Source: Balanoglossus misakiensis (lineage: Eukaryota > Hemichordata). Taken from it: DNA of 64,000 bases. The stretch covers positions 5,146,001-5,210,000 of the forward strand of contig CM082579.2 of NCBI GenBank assembly GCA_040954595.2. Reading direction: 5' to 3'. Below are positions 46,643 through 58,476 of this stretch, one piece after another. A program made the position numbers and the translations under genes. Position 1 is the stretch's first letter. Every line of letters starts with the position of its first letter. The notes under the pieces are model-generated. The model saw only the letters and a list, made by a program, of their open reading frames with translations, was not told where the DNA came from and searched no databases.

Positions 46643-49600
46643 TCACGACGGCTTTGTTGGTTTGTTTTCTCTGTACTCCCACGTGCATTCTTCTCCTCTG
46701 TCCTGCATTAAAAAAATGTGTTGAATAGTTATAAGCTGAGAAATATTTAACATGACATTTGCTACAAAAAATCTCTCTCTCTCTCCCTGGTCTTTTGACA
46801 ATGGTCAAAAATCAGTAACTTTTTACTTCATCTAAAATGTGAGATGCAAACAGAAAAGATATCTGGCAAGTACTCACTTTTATTTGTACACCAAGTGCAG
46901 ACATATGGTCTCTCAGTTCGTCGCATCTTTTCAACAACACCTCTCTTTCCTTCCTCTTCTCTTTCAGAGTTGTTTTATCTGGTGATTAAACACAAAACTG
47001 ACAGGAATTTCAACCACACAACCATATACAGGTCCCCTTGGGCTGACCTTTATTCAAAGCTCAACATCATTAACTTCTATTATAAAAGATGGTATTACAG
47101 ATGCATTGTGATCACGCACCGACTGGTTCTGATTTTCCTGGTGACCTAACCAGTGCAAAGTCTCGAACAGTCTTCCTGAACGTCACGACTTCATCCACGA
47201 CTTGAGATAAGACATAGGAAGAATCTTCGACAAACCCCTGGAATACGAAACATATTCAATATTCATGATCAAATTCCTGTCCAGCTGATTTTCATGTATT
47301 TATTTAGACTGAAACATCGAGAACCAAAGAATATCCAGAGACTGACCTGTTTAGAAGTGAGCTCCACACCGAGTGATGATATAACTCTCCTGACATAGGT
47401 TGCTATGGCAGCCATCACATCGGGGCTTCTGCTTGAGGATGTCTGCAGATCAAAAAGAAATGCTCACTTTAGGTATATCCTGGATATTCAGTGGATGTTG
47501 TACTATGATTTCTTTAATTCCTCGCTTACAAGCTTCCACAAACACAACAATCAGTTAAAAGACCAACAAAATACCTGTGCTTTCTTGTTCAGTTGAGTGT
47601 TGCATGCATGCGCCAAATCCAAGATGGCATCCATTCCTTTCTTCGTATCAAAGTCGTCGGCCAGAGATTGCTGCAACTCTTCTTGCGTTTGTGTCATCCT
47701 GTTAACAAATTACAAATTCAGGAATTTTATATCTCTGTTTGTCTTCCAGCCATTTGATCAAGCTCACAGATGATCGCTTGAGGGCGCTCTTAACTTTCAC
47801 TGCCTGTTCGGCATGAAATGCAATGGGACAGAGTCACCTTTGCTTTCTCTGTGCACTCTAGAATAATTCCCAACATGACGCAGGATTTACTGTAGCACAT
47901 GCACTAATATTTATGTAACACATGCCTCCAATGGTGTTTTATATAAGTGATGAACACTTGTCAAAACACTTGACAGTCCTATACTCACTGTGCAAGCAAT
48001 GCATTCTCATCGAGTGATTGACAGGTGAGTTGACCTTTGACATAGGCATCGGCATCACTGAGAAATGAAGAGAGTGTCTGCAAAGTGTGACAAGCTTGCT
48101 GTATGCTGTCATGGCTGTATTCGATATCTAAAAAAATGAGAAGTTTTCAGAAATGAAATGTGTACACTTGCACACATTGTTAGTGTACAATGTATCCCTT
48201 TCCGTGTCCCATTGTGTCAGGGTCCATCTTCTCTAAACAGAGCTGAGATTGCAACAGGTATTAAAATTTCTGACAACAGATGATACTTGGATTGAAAGGC
48301 CCACACACGCCAGTAAATAAATAAAAGCGAGCAATGATTGACAGCTACAACTGTTCCACAACAAGAAAAACAACAGAGGGATTAGAATGGCTCTCGTTAC
48401 GGCACATGTACGTGAATATTAGCTTAAAAGATAAAACACACAAAAATACTGTCAGAAACATTTAATCTGAATTTCCAATTCATGAGCAAGGAACAAGCAG
48501 CCGCTGAAAACAGCGAGACCGTATCGTGGCAGTAGAGGTGTACCAAGAAGGAAAAGTTTTGAGCTGATGACCTCTGTATCATCATACTCACTGTATCTGT
48601 ACTTTGTGAGCAGGCAAAACATTCGGAACTGGTTTGCCGTGTACTGCTGTAGAAAATCACCAATTGTCACTATGTTGCCGATGGATTTTGACATCTTCTC
48701 CGCATCATCTTTCAAATGCAAAAAACCTGCAGAAGTAAGGGGGGGGGGGTGAAAAAATGAACTTGTTTCTGTTGTTTGACCAGTAGGAAGATAGCAGTAG
48801 TAGTAGTACCTGTGATATGTTTTTTTTTTTATGAATAACAAGAAAGGAAAAATACCAAGGTTTTCTGAGCTGATACACTTTCATCCATACCTGAGTGAAG
48901 GAAATAATTGGTCCACTGCTGTGTCTGGTGACAGGCTTCACATTGCGCTATCTCGTTATCATGATGTGGAAACGCCAGATCGATACCACCAGTGTGAATG
49001 TCCAGCGTCTGACCAAATATTGCACTGTGAATTACAAAGGAATTTTCTCAGATTCTCCGCGCAGGTGTCAAAGGTCATTTGTAGGAAGATGAAACATCCA
49101 TCTTTGATAGTACATGTAACACAATACAGTGCAAGTTTGCTATTTTTTTGGTGCCAAAAGTACACATTTACAAAGTATACCCAGAAAATTCATACACGCT
49201 CATAAATCTGCAGACAGTCCATAAATTTCCGAATTTGTTGTCATTTCAGAGTCCCATGTCATTCCAATCTTTTCAGGTGACATATTGCTCCTGCGTAAAG
49301 ACATATGTCCATCAGTGAAATGCATAAAATGTTGATCTGATCATAAATACTACTGATTGGGTGCTTTGAACTTTGACACTCTAGTAAATTTGTATTACTG
49401 GGCCTGAACTTGATTGCTGCTACATTTTTCAGTTATCTCGGAGATATCACAATGCAAATCAAACTGAGCATATACTCTCAGTGGCAATTAAATAAAACAA
49501 TTCGGCATTGCGTAACATCCAAACCATAGTTTTGTTCTCAACGCCACAGCACTCCCACTTACCTTGACATGGCGGAACACTCAATGTGCCAACCAGGCCT

Positions 49601-50820
49601 ACCTGGTCCCCACGGCGACGCCCACCAAGGCTCCCCCGACTTGGCGGCCTTCCACAGGGCAAAATCTCTGGCGTGCCTTTTCTCCGGTTCGCTAGCATCC
49701 CTGACTGGTTCATCTCGGATGTGTGGCATCAATTTCGCATACCGCTGGATTCCAAAAGACTGGACGTCAAAATACACACTGCCTGGTTGAATGAGAAATT
49801 ACAAATGAAAGACAGAAGTGAAAGTCGGTAGCCATGGTGTAATACAAAAACTAAGGTACTGGGGTCATACAGGTAAATCAGGGGTCGAGATAATTCAGTT
49901 CAACTTGTATCAGATTTGATCAGATATTGCCCTTGTTTTCTCTTTTTCATTACAAGGTGATACACTACAACAAAGCCAGCAATTGTTTGACCACTTACCA
50001 CTGGGCACGACATATGCACAGCCATTTTTGAGGATTTCTTGAATAAAGACCAATATCTGAGGAATGTGGTCCGTGACTCTGGTGTAGAGAGTAGCAGGTA
50101 ATACCTACAGCAATGGGAAGAGTATTTGATATGATGAGAGATATAATTTAAAAAGGACTTTAAATTTTTACCTGAAAATGTAATGATAGTTTTTCATTCC
50201 CACGAAAGTCTGACTTGTTTAGAAGCAGGCTGAATGAAAATGGGAAAGCTTATAGAGCACTGGATAACCAATCAAATAATGACATACAGTTCAATACCTT
50301 CAAGGCTGCCATATCAGTCATGAATTCTTGTTCGTATGTTCGCGAGAGCTGATGAAAATCTATGTTCCTCTGGTTGGCCCGGTTGATAATTTTATCATCG
50401 ATATCAGTTATCCCCATCACCATGACGACATTGATGTTGAAAAATTCACGCAGTATGCGATGGATTATGTCAAATCGAACGTAACAGCTGAAAGCCAGAG
50501 TAAACAATGTAGATTATTGTTAAGATATTTAAACTTTGAACTGAAAATCAAGAATAAAATCAAGTTTGACACTGACAGTAAGCAAGCGGTTTCCTTACCT
50601 TGCATGGCCTATATGAGCACTGTCGTAAACAGTTGGTCCACACGAATACCTTTAAAGGTAAATATCACAGATGTTATGAGGATGAGCCCTGTGGGCTGAG
50701 TAACCATGGTAACTACAAACATCTATGGTGTGATCAGTCATGTGATGCGAGAAAACATGGACAATCATGTGTAATCCACAGATCTGTGATAAATAATCTA
50801 TGATGATGATGGTGGTGATG

Positions 50821-50866
<46 letters not shown>

Positions 50867-51265
50867 GTGACCACCATCTCACATTTCGAGTGTGATCTTT
50901 CAACCTTAGTTCAAACACATACAACACAAAGGTCATTCTCATAATGTACACTGTGACAAGAATTCTTACCATGTTGCAATATTCTCTCTTGACAGCACAA
51001 GGGGCACTTTATTTTTCGTCAGCGAATTGTACACAGTTATACCAGTGTTGTACCCCCTGGGCTGCACCCATGTTGACACATCATTTCCCCTGTTTGCTCT
51101 GCTCGTAAAACTGTCGTCTGTTGCGTCACTACTTATCGTTCTCAAAGATACCTTGCGGTCATTGGGTATCGGAACTTGACACACAGTGCATAGATGTTCT
51201 GGGAGAACACGAAATCTGGATATGGTAGGGGAGAGTCTATATAACGATCTTAACAACATAGCCAT
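46643..51265 (-). CDS. CARS2: Mitochondrial cysteinyl-tRNA synthetase
   Basis: Class I aminoacyl-tRNA synthetase that charges mitochondrial tRNA-Cys. Exons on minus: 50970-51265, 50599-50649, 50298-50487, 49999-50104, 49563-49782, 48891-49024, 48592-48726, 47989-48127, 47575-47698, 47347-47442, 47151-47237, about 46878-46958, and 46643-46702; about 572 residues (human CARS2 is 564). The HIGH motif is AHIGHA (111-114) and KMSKS is at 343-347. Zinc-site residues are present in YSCGP, HIECSA and PHHDNE. The Arg-rich N-terminus without acidic residues ([12 protein letters not shown]) fits a mitochondrial presequence. Phases join exactly except at the start of exon 12, where the acceptor is weak and may be at 46955 or 46958. 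The stop follows TKPS. It is divergent from ING across 581 bp. Confidence 0.95.
50819..50866. repeat. (ATC)n microsatellite in CARS2 intron 1
   Basis: An almost pure ATC/GAT trinucleotide run of about 15 units, flanked by imperfect GATGATG units. It is non-coding and likely to be length-polymorphic. Confidence 0.9.
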
Positions 51266-51846
51266 TATAAATAGACCGTTTTAGAATCCCACTTTCACAT
51301 TTTCTTGACCAACTCACGATCACAGTCTACAAATTCGCCCTGGAGTGGCTTCTGTATTGCACATGTCCTTCTCGACTTGTTCCACGCGTATTTTATCAGT
51401 TCCGCATTCACCCAGGACACATGTAACAGCTGATCGATAGTAGACATGCGCTCTATGTCAGAAATACGATCTCATTCTACTACTGGTATTGGTACGGTGT
51501 GCAGATTATCATCTGTGTTTTTCTGGTAAAATCACGGAAAATGTTGATAATAAACGAACATTCTGTGTAGAAATAAACTTTTATCCTTGTTTTTGGAGTA
51601 AAATAACTAAATGTAATTAATCATATTGCAACACGAGGTGACAAAATCGTGCACATGTATCTCTTCGACCCCCTTAGCCAGTGGTTTGGCCCGATTGGCC
51701 TTATATGGCACCAGCACTTGTGACATTGTAAACACTTATTTACTTCAAACTACGCATGTGTTGTAATCTACAAATCTTTCTCGTTTGGAATAGATCTGTG
51801 GAGTGTTGTGGTGGGCGAGGGTCTCTACCCTCCTGTCGCAAGAATC
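51266..51846. promoter_or_regulatory. Shared bidirectional promoter region of CARS2 and ING
   Basis: The two ATGs face away from each other across 581 bp, which must hold both 5' UTRs and promoters. An inverted CCAAT box (cccgATTGGcc) lies near 51690. No TATA box stands out for either gene. The same divergent arrangement of CARS2 and ING1 is known in the human genome at 13q34. Confidence 0.6.
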
Positions 51847-53529
51847 ATGTCCAAATTGGAAATCATGCTGAACCAGCAATCCCAAGAGGTGCAGTACCAA
51901 ACGACGTACGTTGAAGATTATTTGGATTGTGTGGAATCCCTGCCCAACGACCTCCAACGTAACGTTTCCCAGCTGCGGGAAATAGACAACGAGTACCAAG
52001 GTACGGTTTTCCGTCTGTTCTCGCCAAGTATTGTACATTTGTAGAATACTTTGTGATAGAATCGACACATTTGTCGGCTAGCAGTCGGCGTGAGCATTTC
52101 GGGGCCGGTCGATAACCGTCCACCGAAATTCAACCATCGGTAACGGTGGACGCGGCCGTCAACGACGTTGAGTGTGTAGTCAATATGGCGGCGAGCTTGT
52201 ATTGTAACAGAAACTGTTTTTCGTACGCAATATTGTCGTTGAACGGTTCCCACCAACCTAATCGATCTAATTCTCACCCACAAAAACTGCATGTGTCCCA
52301 TTCTGTCACTCGACACGGCATGACTTTCCATTGCGCGGTTCATAGTGATGAGCCGCCAGTGGCGTTTTATCTGTTTATTTGGCGGCCTTTATTTTGTACA
52401 GAACTTGAAAGCCGGGCAAAAATGTGGGCTGCATTCTGATCGGACACCGCTGTTGTTGAAAATTGCACAAAAGTCCACTGAGACGACACCATCTTCGAAG
52501 AACGTTTTCGTCGGAAGCGTTGAAAGACGATTTGTCAGAGAGTAGGTGTGTACATGTAGCTGTAGGTCTCGTGTTGGCCACGCGTTTCAACGTTCATGAA
52601 ACAGCGCGTTACTTTATCCAGGAAGTAGTGTTTTGACGATGGTGATGAATATTTATTAAGCGGAATAAGTTTGCATATATAAATAGGAGGCGTGGCGAAA
52701 AGAGTAAACAAAGGAGTAGCCTAACTACATGTACACGTCTCTGTGGAGCTTTGTCGGATAATGGCCTTATGCAGGCTGCCGTGAAGGCGGACCTAATACT
52801 CTTAGCAGCAGCCAGTGCCTTGCATGTCTCTGATTGCAGCTATAATTTGCCAGCCATGGTTGGGAATCTTATAGCAGTGAATTGGTTGTATTGATGCTAG
52901 TCTTTTGTGGTTTTCTTGCAGGTGTGTTGAAAGAAATTGATCACTTCTACACCCTTTACAAGAAGAAAGACATAGATTGCGACGCGAGGAAAATCTACCT
53001 GATCCAAATTCAGAGGAACCTCGTGCGGAGCCAAGAACTGGGGGACGAGAAACTGCAGTTGTGCTCGCAGATGGTGGACCTCGTGGAGAACAGCCAGAGG
53101 AAACTGGAGACGGACTTTGAGCAGTTGGAGAGCGGCAACGAGAAGAACTCGAATCACGCGGAGCCCAACAAGCCGGAGCAGCACGAACGCAGCGGCAAGC
53201 GGTCGAGGCGGCAGAGGAACCACGAGCCCAAGGAGAAGGAGCGAGAGGGGGAAGGCGAGGTGGAGAAGAAGTCCAAGAAGAAGAAGCGCTCCAAGGCCAA
53301 GGCGGAGAGGGAGCGCGAGAGCTCCCCGGCGGAAATTGTCATTGATCCGAACGAACCCACGTACTGCCTCTGTAACCAGGTGTCGTACGGCGAAATGATC
53401 GGCTGCGATAACGTCAGCTGTGAACTCGAGTGGTTCCATTTCAACTGCGTGGGACTCACCTCCAAACCCAAGGGCAAGTGGTACTGCCCGAGGTGTGGGC
53501 CAGAGAGGAAAAAGGGCCACTCCAGATAG
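51847..53529 (+). CDS. ING1/2: ING1/ING2-type inhibitor-of-growth PHD-finger protein
   Basis: Two coding exons: 51847-52000 and 52922-53529 (phase 1), 253 residues from the first ATG or 247 from the ATG at 51865 ([10 protein letters not shown], which resembles the ING2 start). The N-terminal ING domain has [21 protein letters not shown] and [13 protein letters not shown] Lys-rich nuclear-localisation stretch ([16 protein letters not shown]) follows, then a C4HC3 PHD finger starting [17 protein letters not shown] and ending [13 protein letters not shown] fingers of this type read histone H3K4me3 for Sin3-HDAC complexes in the nucleus. After the PHD only ten residues (PERKKGHSR-type tail) remain, so the vertebrate phosphoinositide-binding polybasic tail is much reduced. 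It predates the ING1/ING2 duplication. Poly(A) signal at 53956. Confidence 0.95.
52140..52560. promoter_or_regulatory. CpG-rich patch in ING intron 1, possible alternative promoter
   Basis: Within the intron (52001-52921) the sequence is unusually rich in CG and holds AATATGGCGGC (about 52183-52193), a YY1-type promoter element. Vertebrate ING1 uses alternative first exons, so a second start here is plausible. No alternative coding exon with the right phase was found. Confidence 0.3.
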
Positions 53530-53955
53530 TTGTGTGTATATATATTTTTTACCTCCTTGTTCAATATTTTTATATAACTGTATATTAGTAAATTCGTGTT
53601 TGATATTAATGTGTAACCTTGTGTTTAGCATGCTTGCAGTAATCACATAAAGACTATCTGAGAATACTTCAATTTCGGAGGCGTACATTTGCTACTAATC
53701 CACCAACAGTGCTAAGAGCATTTTGTAGTTTCGGTCGCATATTGTAACCAAAAACAGAAGAAAAAAATCATTATTTAAATGCCGCTGTGGTCAGTCTTTT
53801 AAATCCAATTTTCTACCATTAATGTAATTTATTAGTTTTGTTCTTTGGGAGAGTAATGATTTTTTTTTTTAGAATTTGTCAAATCTAGCGTTTTGCCTTA
53901 CCAGGTTCCGTTGAGCGCTGCTTGTATAAATGATATCAGCTATATATGTTGTAGC

Positions 53956-53961
53956 AATAAA
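53956..53961 (+). terminator. Poly(A) signal of the ING gene
   Basis: AATAAA, 427 bases after the ING stop codon, is the first canonical signal downstream. No nearer variant looks stronger. Confidence 0.55.
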
Positions 53962-55187
53962 AAATACCAAGTGAAACATTTGTACAGTCAAATATCTCTG
54001 TCTTGTCATTCTGTCATGTATGTATGGGGCTGTGTGTGAAGGATAAACTGGAGTTGTCAGTATTTTGTGTACAACCCTCTTATTATGCACCATTTTTCAT
54101 TAAATGCTGATATCGCTCAATTATTATTTGGTAAATTGTGAGAAACGAAGAGCACTCAAGCATCTGTCTTGAAATTGAAGCAGATGTGGAATGAATTTAT
54201 GAACTTCTTGGCGTTTTCACAAAATTTACCTAAAATTTCCAAAAAGACCTTTTGTAATAGGATATATGCGAATATTGGACTAATACGAAATCCACACAAA
54301 AAGATAGAGCAAAAAAGTTTATTTGAAGTCATTATGCATTATTTCCTATTCCAATGTATTGTGAAATTGCGACTTTGTCATCTCGGAGTGCAAACTCTTA
54401 TGGACAGTGTTGGGTGTTTAGAAAATATAATGGCCCCTCTCCTAGAAATTAATGACATTGCCCTTCATAAAAAATCTCCCCTGGAAACCGCGACGTGCCG
54501 ACTAAAAGTAATGGCCTTCGATAACAAATGTCGATTCCCAGGCCTCGGACTGACGAGTGAAGTTATCCGTTGTCATATCTGACCAATCACATTTCTCCCC
54601 GGTAAGAACAGCTGTGTGGGTTTCCCAACGTCTATCACGCAAGTCGCATCTGTACGTGTTCTACAAACACCGGGAACCAAAAAATTTACTCCAATGACAA
54701 AATAGGCGTTCTGGTCGTGAACACTCGTCTTATAATTGGCAAAACTATACTATTTTTTGAATAGTAGCCTAATAAAAACATTTTAACGTTCTTTTGGTCA
54801 CCATATTCCTGATAATTGCACCTCATGGTCCTTTGATTGGCTCTCGGCAGTTTTGGCCAATAAACATTAATTGTCATTGATTTTTTCAATTTTCTTACAT
54901 GGACTTCTTCGAGTTCGAAACCATAGTGGCACACACTTCCAACAGCACCATCGCATCTAATCAAAGGATTGGATTACAGCCAAAACCATATTTAATGAAC
55001 ATTTATTGTATTTCGTGATATGCCCGATGTTACTCCACCAAACTGGATGACGCTGACACGCATGCAATGTATACGTAGCTCACAAATTATGAACCATATG
55101 ATATACATACCTGGTTCATATATTTTGTCTTTGTATTTGCACGAACGGGATCGAAATACATGGAAATCCAAACCACGTCGTAAATCG
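53962..55187. other. Spacer between ING and the glycosyltransferase gene
   Basis: AT-rich with no supported gene. A plus-strand open frame of 137 codons (54169-54582) has no recognisable domain and no clear start context. Confidence 0.5.
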
Positions 55188-55193
55188 TTTATT
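55188..55193 (-). terminator. Poly(A) signal of the glycosyltransferase gene
   Basis: AATAAA on the minus strand, 72 bases past the stop codon. It is a good candidate 3' end for the single-exon gene. Confidence 0.5.
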
Positions 55194-55264
55194 TTCCACC
55201 CAAAAATGCGCGATACAGAAAGCTCAAATATCCAGAAAATAATGAGAAGACATCTACGGAAGTT

Positions 55265-56428
55265 TTAAGCAAGATTTGGTCGTGAGAGCGGTATGTATGA
55301 ACAGGGTTCACCTATGCATTGTGTAGCATCGTCCGAGAGGAACCAATGTCCCCAAAGTTTCGCTCTCTTTTCTTTGGCGTCGTTTCCCTTAACAAAATTG
55401 TTATGGATGACGATCAACGACTTGGCGACCTCCTCGCTGTTGGTTGATGTCTTGTACCACTTCCCGCCGACGAATTTGTCCTCCGGTAGCCACTGCAACT
55501 TGACTGGTTCGCTTCGGATTAATTCGTTCAAAGCCCCCATGTCGCTGTTTCCTGCGTTCCCTCTCCTTCCTTGCTTGAAGTCTTTCAGTTGCTCATCACA
55601 CATAGCAACCAGTTTGCTCCAGAGCGTCTTTGTGTTGGAGGTTGCGTTCAAGTACGCCAGGGCGGGCAGCGCTCGCCTCTGCTTTTCCTCCTCCGTGTAC
55701 ACGTTGGCGACCAAGATGAGGTCGTTGTTTCGGTACTGTTCGAACAGAACCACGGGGTTTCTGTACCACAGCGTGTCTGCCTCGACGAGGAACACCGAAT
55801 GTCCGCCCTGCAGTACGGAATCCACCGATTTCGCTCTGAACAACAAAAAATCAAAGTAACTTTCCTCTCCCCAGGTGAGAACGCCGGACGACCCGAAATG
55901 CTGCAGAACCACGTTCAAGTTTGGTTTCCATTTCTTCAGCGACCAGTAGGTCTGGGAATCGCTGCAGATGATCACAGTCTGCGGAAGGATCCCCATGCAC
56001 TCGACGTTACATATCCAGCTCTTCGTCATATTCAAATATCCCAAATTAAGGTACAACAGTACAATATACGCATGCCGCTTTCCAATTTCTTGAAACATCG
56101 ATGTGACATCAGTTACTGCAGTGTGATTCAATGGTCTCTCCACGCGTGTACTGGACATGGAAGCTGTCGACTCGCCCTTTCCATTTCGTTGCTCTTTTTC
56201 GAGTCCAACTGTTTTGAGACTGCTAAAGTCGGGCAAATTTCCTCGCACTTCGTCTACTCCCCGCCAAGTGGGACCATTTCGTGGGGTTAGTCTGTTAAAC
56301 CAGCGACTACAGCACCAACAACAGAATATGCCGAAGACCACCAATATCAACCTGTATGTCTTCATTACGGACACCGGTTTGCGAATGTGTGTACGGGTGG
56401 GAACTGTCATGCACGGAAAACCAGACAA
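55265..56428 (-). CDS. Single-exon type II Golgi glycosyltransferase, nucleotide-diphospho-sugar transferase (PF03407) type
   Basis: Intronless frame of 387 codons; the internal Met22 (MKTYRLILVV, at 56365) gives a classical type II topology with a short cytosolic tail. A hydrophobic anchor rich in Cys and Trp spans about 25-42, then a Ser-rich stem and a lumenal catalytic domain follow. The metal-binding region reads HSVFLVEADTLWYRNP, residues 210-225. This resembles the FxxxDxDxxWxRxP block of PF03407 transferases, except that the DxD position is E-A-D (216-218). N-glycosylation sequons occur at NHT (101) and NMT (133), and a late HNNF-type segment (VIHNNFVKG) resembles the family's acceptor-side motif. 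The sugar donor and acceptor are unknown. The absence of introns in an intron-rich neighbourhood suggests retroposition or family expansion. Confidence 0.8.
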   Translation of the reverse strand: MSGFPCMTVPTRTHIRKPVSVMKTYRLILVVFGIFCCWCCSRWFNRLTPRNGPTWRGVDEVRGNLPDFSSLKTVGLEKEQRNGKGESTASMSSTRVERPLNHTAVTDVTSMFQEIGKRHAYIVLLYLNLGYLNMTKSWICNVECMGILPQTVIICSDSQTYWSLKKWKPNLNVVLQHFGSSGVLTWGEESYFDFLLFRAKSVDSVLQGGHSVFLVEADTLWYRNPVVLFEQYRNNDLILVANVYTEEEKQRRALPALAYLNATSNTKTLWSKLVAMCDEQLKDFKQGRRGNAGNSDMGALNELIRSEPVKLQWLPEDKFVGGKWYKTSTNSEEVAKSLIVIHNNFVKGNDAKEKRAKLWGHWFLSDDATQCIGEPCSYIPLSRPNLA

Positions 56429-58476
56429 ACTCTATAAAAGTATTAAAAGCGCTAGGATGACATGCGCACCGTCACCATTCGCTCCTTCAGTCCCCGTTTT
56501 CATTAAAGGACCACTATGTGTAACTTCTGGCTATGTTTCGGTAGGCCGATAGTGTTTGAGATTTCACAACTCTCTGTTGAAACAATATTTGTTGAACCTA
56601 GTAATCTTCTTGTAAAAGCTGTTTCATTTTAGGTAAACACAATAACATAAAACCCATATTTTCAGTGGCGATTATTGTGCAGATGCATTTAACTAGGGGA
56701 AAAGCAGACAGTAGCTGCTACTATCAAAGTTGTTATACATGTACTTTAAAGGGAAAATCAAAACGAAAACGACGTAAAAAGTGCATGGATAGGTCTCCTT
56801 TTGTGATATAATTTTATTCAAAGTCGTTTTTTTTGGCATAAATGCTGGGAACATTTTACGAGTTAATAAAAATAACTTTATTACGAGTTTTTGATTCTGG
56901 TAGTATAAAAGTCGGACGTGAGCAAACGACCTGCTGTTTTCTGCAACCTTCTGGTTATTAACGTAGAATCTAACCTTTTAGTTTTGTTAACTTTAGGTAA
57001 AAACAACATTGCTGACTTCGCTCTTTTCTGCCGTGTCGTAACAGAGAATTGTCATCATTGAGAGGAGACAGTTGTATCCTATTACTATAGCGAACTGACT
57101 GTTTGCGGAAACTTCGTCAATATGTCGGCCGATACCTGTGCGACGCATTAAAGTCCAGGAGAGTTATTTGCAAGAATTCAGTCTATTTATCCGTCAAATG
57201 TCCAGGAAATTAAACTTTTAAAGTCTCTTAGTACAATATTGGGAGAAGTTTCAGGTATTCTCATGTGTGGAGATACTAGTAGTCTTCCCCTGCCCCATTC
57301 CCTACCGCTGGCTGCGCTGTGGTCCCTTTTCTTATAGCAGGGATAGAAATGGAGCAGGCTACACGTGAGAGCAGCGATGGAGAAGACTTCAGACAACTCG
57401 AAGTGATTATTCCTGCGAGTCCAGTTACCAAAGTCACGTCGGTTACAACGGACTAAAAGAAATTGATATCGTTGACTTCGACTGACGGCCATATGGTTTT
57501 CCTGTCAGTGTCTAGTCTGAAATGAGTGTGTTAGTCTATCTAAAACACACTGGGGTCTGGACTCCAGACTAGTCAGTGCCTGTCTTCGCGCGGCGTTTTC
57601 ATCTTCACTTGCTGGCAAATGCATCGAATCAAGAGCTTCTACTGAGAGTCAAACAGATCGTAAGTTACTAATTTACTTTTCTTATCTATTCTTTAATTGG
57701 TATATCGCGGGCATTGGAGCTAGCCATGTTTTAGTACTCGTATCATTGTATTACTTTGAAACTTTCGAGCTACCGTTGGCTGTTCACTGGAAAGTACTCG
57801 GGCTGTGATTGGTTGCCCACTGAGAAAACGCGTTCGCTTGAAACATTTAAATTATGATGAGGTATTTTGACCCGCACTGTAATTATGCACCTTTGTACAT
57901 AATGGCAGATAATGCAGATACTCTTTATCACATTTACTTTATGACATGTATTGGTTGGCAGGGTCCCCATTAGCAGTGGGAACTATGCCAATGTTGCATT
58001 TATAAACTGAAAAGTTGCACATGTGGAGTTCAGGCAACTCCTCCTTTAAAGAATTTTGGATGCTTTTTTTTCATAGCGGCAGCAATAGCAAGCAGACTGC
58101 ACAGTGTTTTTGTTAGGGGTATGGCAGTAACCATATTACCACGGGTATCCAGTCATTCAACTGGGTATATCAATGCAGTCGTATCAATGGTTAGCAAAAC
58201 AACACCAGGGTTCCCAATCATTTACCAAGGCTTCCAAACTTTTAGCAGAATCACTGTGAGTGATGTAAATATGGGATATGCTCTGCATCACTTCCATGGC
58301 CTTTAAAGTTTTCTACAAGAACAGATATTCCTATCCAAAACCAGAAAATCACCAGAGAGTAAATGCTGTGGCCATCAAATTGTTCTTGAGATCTGAGGTA
58401 GACTTAGATTGTCAACTATCCATCCAGTCTTGCTGAGTCACATGGGATGAGTTCCAACCCTGATTCTGTCGTCGCG
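56429..58476. other. Spacer between the glycosyltransferase and the reductase-SDR gene
   Basis: Contains the glycosyltransferase promoter region and probably the 3' UTR of the reductase-SDR gene. A minus-strand 101-codon frame (57187-57492) begins with ATG but shows no domain. A plus-strand donor-like GATC|GTAAGT at about 57660 follows a CG-rich patch and might belong to an unrecognised non-coding first exon. Nothing firm. Confidence 0.45.

Noticed and set aside
50652-50972. Minus frame with a poly-Met run
   Set aside because: Translation of the (ATC)n microsatellite inside CARS2 intron 1.
52897-53688. 263-codon minus frame over ING exon 2
   Set aside because: Antisense of the Lys-rich and PHD-coding sequence; the plus strand is clearly ING.
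54169-54582. 137-codon plus frame between ING and the glycosyltransferase
   Set aside because: No domain, no start context and AT-rich codons; no better than chance.
55571-56290. 239-codon plus frame over the glycosyltransferase
   Set aside because: Antisense shadow; the minus frame has the transferase motifs and membrane anchor.
57187-57492. 101-codon minus frame with ATG
   Set aside because: No recognisable domain, splice partner or conserved context; could be a 5' leader but unsupported.
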